Position numbers and translations under genes: made by a program. Shown piece by piece: positions 45,956-57,900 of a stretch of DNA of 64,000 nt. The DNA comes from Lutjanus erythropterus. Lineage: Eukaryota; Chordata; Actinopteri; Lutjaniformes; Lutjanidae. Under the pieces are notes generated by a model, which made no database searches, was not told where the DNA came from, and saw only the letters and a program-made list of their open reading frames with translations. The stretch covers positions 2,198,345 to 2,262,344 of the forward strand of contig CM034613.1 in the NCBI GenBank assembly GCA_020091685.1, read 5' to 3'. Each line of letters begins with the position of its first letter. Position 1 is the stretch's first letter.

Positions 45956-48900
45956 ATGGCTACGGGAGCAAACGCAACTCCTTTAGGGAAGTTGCACCCG
46001 AGTATTGGCGCTAAACGAGGATTTGACGCCGGGCCTGGTGCGGGGAACGGGCTGATGCCAACACCGGGGCCGCCTGCATCCTTTCCTTCGTTACAAGGTT
46101 TCCAGCCCGCGATGCCAAATGCATCTTTTCCGGCACACCAGTTCAATCCAGGGACAAGTTTTTCGCCCCAGGTTCCTCAACAGCCACCGGCCGGGGGCGG
46201 ACTGGCCAAACCAGGTGAGTTAACCGAGCGTCCACTAACGTTACAAGCGCCTGACGCGGCACGAGTTAACGCTAGCCAGCTAATGTCGCTCAGTAATACG
46301 GGTTAAAGGCCTCAAATCAAGCCCGAGCACGACATGGAGACAGACCAGATAACGATAGTTAGATAGCAGGAGACTTTTGATGAGCAGCTAACATTGACCT
46401 GTGTTAATATATCCTCCTTGAGTGGTGGAAACGGCACATGGCTCCGCTGATATTGAACTGTGAATGACCGCTGTAAAGGCCGGGTTAACAGTGACATTAG
46501 TATAACATTAGACAGTCAGCGCAGCCGTTTCCATGCCGTGCTCAGTTTTGTTGACAGATTGTCATGCACAACTTAGTTTACACGTAGCTGACGCCAGGTT
46601 AGTTAAGGTCGTGAGCTGCTTTGGCTACAAGCATATTTTGACATTGTTCGCTTTTCTCGTTTGTTACCTTCAGTAACTCCATGTTAAAGTCTCGATTTGT
46701 CCGAGTCGTGAGAGATGTTTGAGAGCATATTTAAGCAGACATCAATCAGTGCTTAATATGAAGTAGGGTTTGTCTGAGGGCTTTTTCAAAAACTAACAGC
46801 TGTTAACAGAGAGTAGTGAGTGGTATGTTAGTATTATATATGCACAATGAGCAATCTACTGAAATTCCGACTTTGAAAGGTGCATATTGTAAGGCAATAT
46901 CCTATTGCTTTAAAATATGCACGTATTGATAATATGTCACTGATGATGAAGGGACTTCCTCAGGGCTTTTTCTCAAACTAAAATTTGTGAAAGTTGTTAG
47001 ACGATATACAAAGCACATGAGAGGTGGTTTGACCTTAGTGTAATCATAAATGACTGAGCTATTGAAATTAAAACCTTGACAAAGAGCATAATTCAAGGGA
47101 CCGTTCCCCTCAATATCAAAAATACACATTTTTTATCCATCTAGATTTTTTTTAGTGCGTCTTGGAGATCTGGAGATATCATCCATAGAGATGTCTTGCC
47201 TCTCCCCAATATGATCTTGTGATGAACAATTTCATTCTAATCGAATGAAAGTAGCAGAAAGTAAGTAGTTCCTACATTAATCTGCTCACAACAAGGTCTG
47301 GATTATCTTGAGTGACCGGGTCATGATTTCTTGGGAACATTCGTTGGTTCTGACTTTTTCAATGGTACATTTTGGTGCTTTGTGCACCTCAAGTCAAGTG
47401 CCATCTAATCCCATTATAGTGGAGAGAAGGCCAACATAACTACAGCTGATGTCTCCAAAACTCTGGTACTCACACCAAAACTATCTGGATGGATAAACAG
47501 CTAAACGATGAATTTAAATTTTCAAATCACAGGATGAGTAATATTTGTTACAAGCAAAAAGTGTGTCAAAGTACAAATTTAAATTAAATGTTGTGGCGCT
47601 GCAGAGGTGTCCTGGCCAACATATCATACTACAGACTTCAGACTCGTTTCATACAGACATGAAAAAAACACACCTTAATTGTTTTAATGTGTTTTACAAT
47701 GAAAATGAGAATAATGCTTTAAAATTATCCTTTCTTATCGCAATTGCATTATCAGTAAAATCGCTGCAGTTAATGCAGTTAAAGTTATTTCTTTTAAAAT
47801 TGTAAATGTATAGTTATACTTCCATGCCTGTAGGCATTATACAGGCCTCTACTGTCATGTGTGGAGTGCTTCCTTAAAGTGGACTTTGACATGTAGTATA
47901 AACAGAACTAATAGGCCTCCATGGTGTCTGCAGGTGTCTGTGTGCATGTCCGCTTGGGATTATAACACTGGTGTAAACATATGTAGGTGTTTATCCTAGA
48001 ACTGCATCCTCAATACTGTGACGTTTTCAGAATTTTGGCCTTGACTTGATACTGAAATATCGGTTCTTGTCACAGTCCTTATAACATTATTCACAGGGTG
48101 GGAAATTAACTGTTTAAAATGTGAGCATCCACCAGCCACTGACGGATAAATGTTCAAATTCACCAGCCACTCATTATTAAATCATTATTTTAAATCTGTC
48201 AGCGACTTTTATGAAATTTCCAACCCTAGTTAGGCATTGGCACTGCAGCTAACGTCTCCCATTTCTCTCCAGTAGATTTCGGTCAGAAGAAACCAAGGAA
48301 GAAGAGTCGTTGGAGCAGCGAGACCCCTGATCAGAAGACAGTCATACCGGGCATGCCCACTGTCATTCCCCCTGGTCTGACCCGAGATCAAGAGAGAGCC
48401 TATATAGGTAAATTTTTATTGAGTATCTCTCTTTAATTACAGGTGCCATGTAAATTGAAATGCAGTTATGTTTTATAATATGTCTCTTGAATTACATCTG
48501 TTTGAGGTTCTAGTTTCCTTACATGGTGCATACCAGCATTAATGTTAAACTTATGTTTTGTTTGCTGAGTTCCCAACAGTTAGAGCTCACTAAAGGCACC
48601 CACAAGACTAACTAAAAACTTGCAGTCATATTTGCAGTGGATCTGACAGTAATGTTAATGTTTCACACAAACTGGGACATGTCTAATTTTGCTCCAACTG
48701 TTGAGACAAAGCAATCCCTTCCAACGAGCACTGATTTTAACTTGATGATGTCAATTGAGGTTATTTCTCTTTAATGGAAGTAAAGTGATTCTTCTGTGGC
48801 AAGTGTTTCTGTGGTCTTATGGTTTGCATACCATCGGGCAGCCATTAGCAAGAGTAGTTTGAGATAGATGATTAAACACCACTGCTTGCTGCTATCTGTC

Positions 48901-51900
48901 CTGAGCTGCAGGTCACTGCTCACTGTCTTGCTTGATCCCCTACACTTCATCAGTATTGTTCCTGTGCATGGAGGCGTTACTCATAATGTTCTAATCTGCT
49001 AAAGTGTGCTTCTGTTTCTATTGGTCCAAGTGTGAGCAATGCTGCTTCAATGGCAAGTCACTTTTAAAACTATTCAACCAGCTGAATTAGTGGGCATTGC
49101 AAATTGGGGAAACACTTGTTTTGTTGTGTTTTTAGTTTAAAAACCAGGACGATCATGAAGCAAACCATTTTCAACCAGAAATGCCTTCCAGCAGCAGTGT
49201 AGCACCAGCATCCTGCCTTCACAGGCCCTCAACAGGGTATTATGAAGCAGACAAGTCCCTTTGTCAATAACTGACATCGTTATTGATGTTGTTCACTCAT
49301 TGGTAATGGTTGTGGTTCTTTGGTATGTAAACATTCATTTGTGCCCACCCTCCGTTGTCACACTTCTCGTTTCCTTTGCTCATTCAGTAGCTCCCCTAAA
49401 ACAACCCAAGGAAAGCGTTTAAAGATGAAATTGCTGTGAAGCACAATTCACAGGGCCTGTATTCATCTCTATAATCCAGAGTAATGGTTTCAGTGACCAG
49501 TGAATCTCTGTGTTTGGGGGGTATTTCATTACAACTCTCATAATGTGCATGGGATGACTGATTTATTTTTTCATTACCTTCTAAATGTAACAATTGTCTC
49601 TGTCACTGCAGCCCCACAGTGTTAGATCTGTGGAGTGCATAGAGTGACTGTGATCACCATTTTTGTTATTGAAACGTGCCGAACAAACAGAGCAATCAGT
49701 GATTTTTAGACCAGATGTGTCCTTAAAATGCCAAGGCCATTAAACACATTGTGCTGCAGTATGTGAAGCCCTTCTTCAAATCTTCAGCTCAGGTTTGAAA
49801 TCTTAATGTTTTGGCAGGCATTTTTAGGAATCATGGTCTAGACATTTACTGATATGTTGCCATGTTTAATCATTGTCTGAGAAAAGGCTAGTCCTGTTTC
49901 TGCTAATGTAATTGACCCCTAGAACATCTTCATATTGGGTAATGTTTTCCTCTGATGTCTTGAGAATATGATTAAGTGGTTTCATGCTTTAGAGTCTTAC
50001 CAGATGTTTGATTTGCTCTCCCTTTATTTTTTACTGAACAGACTCGCCATTTGTCTTTACCTCAGTAATGTATGAGACGGTGCTCTAATGTGCAGAGCGT
50101 TGTCTCTCTGATGTTGTTGTGGTAACCACATTTCTCTCCATCCTTGTTTTTCTTTCCTAACCTGAATTCTTCCAGTCCAACTGCAGATTGAAGACCTGAC
50201 TCGTAAACTGCGTACAGGAGACCTGGGAATCCCTGTTAACCCTGAGGACAGGTCGGAAAAAGATTAAACCCATGAACAGTAACATTTTCTCTACCTTCTT
50301 GACTTTTTGGAAGACAAATGTTGATTTTCAGTATATATGTGGTTGTTAGCCAAAATCTCAGATTACATAGTAGTACTAGCTGGCAGATGTAGCATTTAGT
50401 TAGCTGTCTCCTAAAAGAAAGGGCAGTGTTTTTCACAATATCAGAGCCTAGTGTTAGAGCAGAATTGATCTACATTAATATATTCATAAAGCTCTGAGAC
50501 TACTCATCATTCCATCACCACTTACCATACCTGAATGTGCTTTTACTGCTACTGGTAGTTTTAGTTTTTCTATTTGTGTAGCTTGTTTTGAATAAGTAAC
50601 ACTAAAAGTAGGCCCATTAATCATTTTGTGAACTGATAGGTATGGTTATCTACATGTTAAAGGCATTTAACTTTTGGACATGATTACACCATGAAATGTA
50701 CAGTGGAGTGCAAACATTTTCATAACAGGGTGGGGTGGGGGGTGACATTAGAGCATCTCCAAAACTAAAGTATTTGTTTAAGAGATATATATATATAATT
50801 GGATATATGCATATATTTTTACCCAAGATAATGAGACAGTGTCAGCAATTACATCAAAATAAAACACATTCTATTACTTTTATTCTTTTCTTGAAGAAAT
50901 ATTTATGAACACAATTGTCAAACCTATGTTAACTGAACTTTTGAACAAATAGTTGGCAGTGCTACAAATATATATGTATATATAATTAAATGTGAAAGTT
51001 TCTTCCTGACTGTGCAAGCAGCACTTTGGCCCTCCCCCAAAAAAACTTGATAGGGTCAGGGTTCACTTTGTCCTTTTTTTTTTAACTTTCAATTGAATCT
51101 CATGCTCTTCCTCAAAAGAGGAAGTTTGGTCAGAGCTGAGCGACACTAGGCCTGTTACAATAATTATGTTTATCGACTTATCAAGGCTATGTCTCTATTA
51201 GAGCCAGACATATATATTGGTCAGCTGATATTTTTGACCCGATGTTGGCGTATCAGAGCTAGTACAATGGTCTATATTGTATTGAAGTATATGTTATCTA
51301 ATATAGATATTGGCCCCAAAAACCTAGTTATTGGTCAGGTGCTAGTCCATATAGTATACAGTAATGCCTGTTGTGTTGACCTTAGAATGTCACCAACATT
51401 TTAGTCTGAATAAACTGCAGGGTTTTCTGTACCATTCTAAGACTTGGGCTTTTTTTTTTTTTTTTTTTTTGAGTAGCTAAACCAAATGTTTGTTGTCATT
51501 TCTGGTCGCACTCCTTCGATCCTTTCATCGTCTGCTGTCTGCATTAAAAGTTCACTGTGCACTTGCATTATTAGGCTATTATATTTTTTATATAAGTGGA
51601 GCAAAATGGTCCTAAAATGACAACAATCTCAGTTACTGCACTTATTTCTGTGACAGTATATTTCCGAACAGTAGTAATTATCGTGACAGGCCAAGTAACA
51701 ACCATCTTCAAGTTAAGTGTTTGTGTTTTGCTTTTCCTTTTTTTGTTTTAGTCAAACAAATGTCTACAGGTTTATAGGATCTCTGTTTCATTATGGTGTA
51801 GTAAAAAACAGTGTTTCAATCTTGGGTAAAATAACCATGAAATAATTTAACTGAATATAGTTTTGTAAGATAATAGTGTCCAATGTGGAAGGGAGCAGGG

Positions 51901-54900
51901 GGTATGAATGCTTGGGCAACCCACTGTATATAGGTCAGTGTAACTTGAGTTTAGATTTATTTCAGCAAAGATTTAGCATTTCAGCAATTTGGCAAGTCAG
52001 TGCCAGAACAAAGATGATGTCTTGAATATTTTCACCTTTTTATTGGATTAATTCTCATTTGACTTGACAGTTAAATGAAGTCTTTGCTTCAAATTTAGCC
52101 TCCTAGTATTTATGCATCATGGTTTCACCCACTGCTTGTTCTGTGTGTCTGATGTAGAGTACTGTGTGAATATATGAAAACATATATGATGCATAACATA
52201 TAAAGATTTTCCTCTGAAACAGGTTTGGGTCGATACACCTCAATCTATGTAACCCATTTGTTAGCATTGATTGTTAAATAATCAATGCTACAGCTTTAAC
52301 AGTTTTAAAGTTGAAACAGTTTAGATGAATTGGCTCTCTTGGGGAGGATTTACAAATGTCCCATCAATTGATATTACCTTGCCTGACTTTTTTTTTTACT
52401 TGCTGGATATTCTAGAACTTTTTGCCGGTGATGACTGAGCTCATGGCGTTAACATACCAATGATAGGTTTTGTCCTTGACTTAATTTGTCGTTGGTCATC
52501 TCTGGTTTTCCCGTAACGTGGCATTTCCACCCAGGGGGAAGGGGGGCATGTTCCAGTTTTCCCTCTGGACTCTTGAGGTCTGGAAGAAAACCTCCAGAAT
52601 TGTATGTGTTCTGGAAAAGCAGTGGCCAGCTTATAACATAGTTTCCATAAGGATCTGTTCCCGCAGGAAGTGGCTCGCTCTCAAGAGTGTGTGAAGCTGA
52701 CCTTTACTAGCTAGAGTCCCTGTCGTCTGTACACTGTATAGAGTTTCTCTTCATGATCAGACATTTTCACAGCAACTCAAAAGTTGATTGCAGAGCTGCA
52801 GCACTCTTTATAAATCACTCCCCGATCTAATGTGACAGAACCAACTGGGGGTGTTTCAGGTTGTCACCGTTGGAAGTTTGAAGCATAAAAGGAAAAACCT
52901 ATTTTTTTTTCTCACTCTTCACATCACATGGACAGACATGTGGCTCTCTGATGGGAGAGCATAGGAAAAGGTGGATATCTAATCTCAATTCCTTTTCTCT
53001 AACCCAAATTACCCCACATCAACCTAACCCTTTTTCAAGCACAGAGCCTCCTTAACGCAGCAACACAGGTTTTCAGCATCCAAGGGGAGGTACGGACCTC
53101 TTCCGCCACGTCAACACCAAGCAACTCTCAAAGCCAGCGTTTCTGCTTAGGATTGCGAATTTTGCTTTGGTTTCTTTTTCTTACCTCCAACTTTCCTTTC
53201 TTGTAGGCCAACAATCCTGTATGCAGGTTTAGTTATGGCCATGTATTTGTTTTTGTTTTTTTTTTCTTTGTGGTTGATGCCCCTCCAGTGTATTGGGTTA
53301 ATTACCACTATACAGCTTTGGTTGCCCCCTTTTTACCCTGAATTGTATATAAGAATGGACTCTAGCCTTTGAAATGTCAGTGCAGAGTTCCTCCATAATT
53401 TCCTTTTCTTTTTGAGTTTGCTCTTGCACTGGCCATGAGTCACATAGTCTGAGAATTCTCTCAGTAGATCCAAATTTCCAAAACAATTTTTAAATTTCTC
53501 ATTGTTCCTAAGATATGTCAGTACCAGTTTATTCAAAATTCCTACTGAAGATTTGAAATTCTTAAACTTAGTTAGCTGCAGGGAGCCTGTGTGATTGTTG
53601 ATGGCAGAGCTTCACTTCTAGAAAGGTATCCATGATGTCTTTCTTGTCTTTTGTCTGCCATTTTCAGGTCTCCCTCTCCAGAGCCCATCTACAACAGCGA
53701 GGGCAAGAGGTTAAACACCCGCGAGTATCGCACACGAAAGAAGATTGAAGAGGAGCGTCACTCCCTCATCACTGAGATGGTTGGACTGAACCCCGACTTC
53801 AAACCTCCTGCAGATTATAAGTACGATCTAATTATTTATTTATTTATTTGTTTTACACTCACCATCTGTTTGGAGGTTTTGACTATACACAGTTTTTGTC
53901 CATTTAACTAATAAAATAGATAGTCTTCAACCTGAAACTTGAAAATGTGAATATTCTGATAGAGTTAGATTTGGGTTTTTGAGATATGTAGCCACTACCA
54001 TCACTTTTCCAGGAACTTAAAATGTGCAAACCCCAAATTCTCAAGTTTTTTCGACTTGAGTACAGTACAAAGTCAAGATAGTCCCCATACACTGAGTGTT
54101 GTTAAAAGAAAATGTGATGGATCACAGTGGTAAACATTCCCCTTTCACACTTTTTTGGAACATGTTGCAGACATCCAATTCAGAATGAGTGCATATTTAC
54201 AGATCAACAAAGTAAATCACCTTGAACATTAAATATCTTGCTATATCTTGTTAATATCTTGTTGCCATGGTTGTCCTCGTCCTTTATAGATGATATGGTT
54301 GGGTGATATGTTAAACATTTTCTTTTGCCCAACAACTGGCAATTGCTGATATATTGTGCAGTTTTGTGTATCCCAAGTTTCAGCCAATAGACAAGTTCCT
54401 GGAACTGAGTTTGCGCACTGCTCAGGAGGTGATACTGGTGTCACTGGTAGTGTTGTCAGTCATTATTGTTTGAGCAGACATGATGATACATCACTACAAG
54501 AACAAGTACAACAAGCCCCACAACAGTAACCATGATTTTACTGATGCATCTGTATGGAGCAGAATGACCAATACTTAAAGAAGAGGATTGGAGAACACTT
54601 GTTTGACAAAGATGTCCAGGTCCTGGTGAGGTCTTGCAACATCATTCATTGTCATCAATTCAAAACCAAAAGGAGTGCCAGAATGTTCCTCTGCATCTGG
54701 CAGAAAAAACATACAGTGGAACTCTGAAGAGGAAAAAGTTAATTGAAAAATGAAAGCTCTCTGCACACAGTGGAGTAAACTACTAAGTGGTTGGACACGG
54801 GCCCTGGTTGTGATTCAGCAAAATTTAATAGAAATCAATAACAGTATCAGCATTTCTTCCCCTGTCTAACAATCAGCACAACAATGATAGTGTTCCCACC

Positions 54901-57900
54901 TGCATCTTTTAATAACATAAATCAGAAATATGAAAAAGACACTGGAAACACAAGAAGCAACATTTTTAAACATTGTCCAAAGTTCTGATCATGGGAATCT
55001 CCAGGTTAGTGGTTGCCTGCAGTGGAAAAGTGGATAATAAAGAGTTGTTCATTGCTCTTACTGAATGCTTCTCTTGAATTTGTTTCCTGTAGGCCTCCAG
55101 CCACCAGAGTCAACGACAAAGTCATGATCCCCCAAGACGAATATCCTGAAATCAATTTTGTTGGTCTGCTGATTGGGCCACGGTAAATTGGATTTACATT
55201 ACCATCATGTTGCAGGTTTTACATGCTTTCGTTAGCAAGAGAGTGAGTCCTCAATTTTTTTTTGTCCTTTTTTATCAGTGGTAATACGCTGAAGAACATT
55301 GAGAAGGAGTGTTGCGCCAAGATCATGATCCGGGGTAAAGGTTCTGTGAAGGAGGGGAAGGTGGGCCGAAAAGATGGACAGATGCTGCCAGGGGAAGATG
55401 AGCCTCTGCACGCTCTGGTCACCGCCAACACTATGGAGAACGTCAAGAAAGCTGTGGAGCAGGTTAGATCATCTCAGCTCCTCCTCATCATACTCCTGTC
55501 GCATGCTCCAGGTTTTCACTTGAGTAACCTCTGCCTTTGAGACTATACACTATATTAATGGTGAGAAATGTGCGTCCACAGATTCGCAATATTCTGAAGC
55601 AAGGCATCGAGACGCCTGAGGATCAGAATGACCTCCGAAAGATGCAGCTGAGGGAGCTGGCCAGACTCAACGGCACGCTGAGGGAAGACGACAACAGGTC
55701 AGTGGAACGAGTGTGACAGTTGGGGAGCTTCATGGGCGTTTCAGTGTTGGGAATCATTTGTGATGAGTGTATGGGCATGGGAGCGGAAATTAGGAGAAAA
55801 GTCTGTTTTGCTCAATATAGACACAATATGTCTGTTTGTCTCTGCAGGATCCTTCGTCCTTGGCAGAATGCCGAGCCACGCAGCATCACCAACACCACCC
55901 TCTGTACTAAGTGTGGTGGCGCAGGGCACATCTCCTCTGACTGCAAATACACCAGGTGATGATCAGTAGATCCGTTCATAGAAGTCTTGTGTGTAAGTGC
56001 AGTGTTCTAAATGTTTTTGTTGTTTTGTTTTGTGTAGCTCATTCGCTGCCCACAGAGCGACGGGCGGCGAGCCTCCTCAGTCAGCCCAGGACAAAGCTCG
56101 TATGGACAAGGAGTATCTGTCCCTCATGGCTGAGCTTGGGGAGGCTCCGGTCCCCACCTCTGGTGGAGGACACTCCAGCACTCAGGGTGGAGCACCTCGA
56201 GCCTCAGGACCCAACAATAACCAGCCCCCACCGGTGAGTTGACAACACACATGATATCAAACTGCTGTTGGTTTAGGAAAGTGTGTTAAATGTCTGTCTG
56301 TGTGCAGCAGAACCGGCCGCCCTGGATGAGCTCTGGTCCAACTGAGAACAGGAACTTCCATGGCATGCATGGAGGACCCGGTGGCCCTGGAGGACCCCAC
56401 AGCTTCCCGCCTCCCATGCCCAACATGGGAGGACCCCCGATGCCCCCCAACCCCAATGGCCTGCCTCCCCCATGGATGCAGCCCCCTCCTCCTCCCATGG
56501 GCCAGGGTCCCGGACCTCACGGACACCCCATGGGTAAGAGCTGACGTTGATGGCTTTTGGGAGTTTTTTTTTTTATATATATATACTTATCTAAAGGCTG
56601 ATTCAGGTAGGGTTAATGTTATTGCTCTTAACCAGCCAGTAAGGACCAGATGTCATGAACAATCGCTAAGTTTATTACAAGACTTTCCCAGTCTGTTGCA
56701 GGCCACATTTTGGCCTTTATCGTGGCTCAAAAACTGACATTAATAGGAAATTTAATGTTAAACAGGAGTATTTGCAGATTACACACCCGATATGTGATGA
56801 TCCACTGAAGTTAGACATGATACAATAATCCCTGTTTTGTGAATTTTGCCACTATCTCTGCTGTGAGATGGAGATTTTACTACACAATCAACTGCAACTC
56901 ACAAAAGTTTGATATCTATATCTGTTATATTGATTTTAAGCCACCTGCTTGTAATGTTCTGAATTAGGGCTGTAATTACCAATTATTTTCACAGTCGATT
57001 AATCGGGTGATTATTTTCTTGATGAATCGATTAATAGCTGTTTGTTTTAAAATGTCAGAAAATAGCAAAAAAAAAAAATGTAAGTTTCACAGAGCCTGTG
57101 ATAATGTCTTATTTTGTCCACAACTCAGTTTACTCTCAGAGAGGAGTAAAGAAACTAGAAAATAGTCCCATTTAAGAAGCTGAAATCAGAGAATTTTGAG
57201 GGGGTTTTTTTCTTTAAAAAAATTACTCAAACTGATTGAGTATCAAAATAGTTGGTGATTAACTTAATAATCAATTAATTGTTGCAACTCTATTCTAAAT
57301 AAATAATAAAATGGTCTAAATAGATGTGGAAATGTTGTAAACAAAAGAGCAAAGTTTAAACTTGTTTCCATCCAGCAGATTGGCAAAAGCATTTAACTCC
57401 TTCAGCTTTAACAGGATAGTTAAATTTCACACTGAACTAAAAACACAGAACAAAGAACAAAAGCAAGACGATTAGCTCTTCACAGAAAAAAAAATCTCAG
57501 ATCCACTTCGAAATCCAAGGACATTTCTGAAGATGGGATTTAAATGGTTATTGCAGCTGCAGTTATTTCAAGGGGGGGTGAAACATTACACACATACTTG
57601 CCCCTGATGGCATTAAAATCACTGACCACTGCAGGTTATGATAATCAAAATCCTCCCACATCTGCTAGGGAAATGAGATGAGTCTGGATGGGGCTTTACA
57701 GAGGAGTCAAGAGACTGGAAACAGATTTCAAGTGGATGAAAGGAAAATGTTTGGCTTTAGTTGTTTATCTTACTGAGACAACATCATCTCTTCAAGCTGT
57801 GGAAAGGCCTTGAAATGCTGCAGCGACCTTGTTGCACAAGCTCTTTATCCATGGTACGTTTACTTACAGGCTTGTCAGTTTGGTACTCTAATTGAAACCA

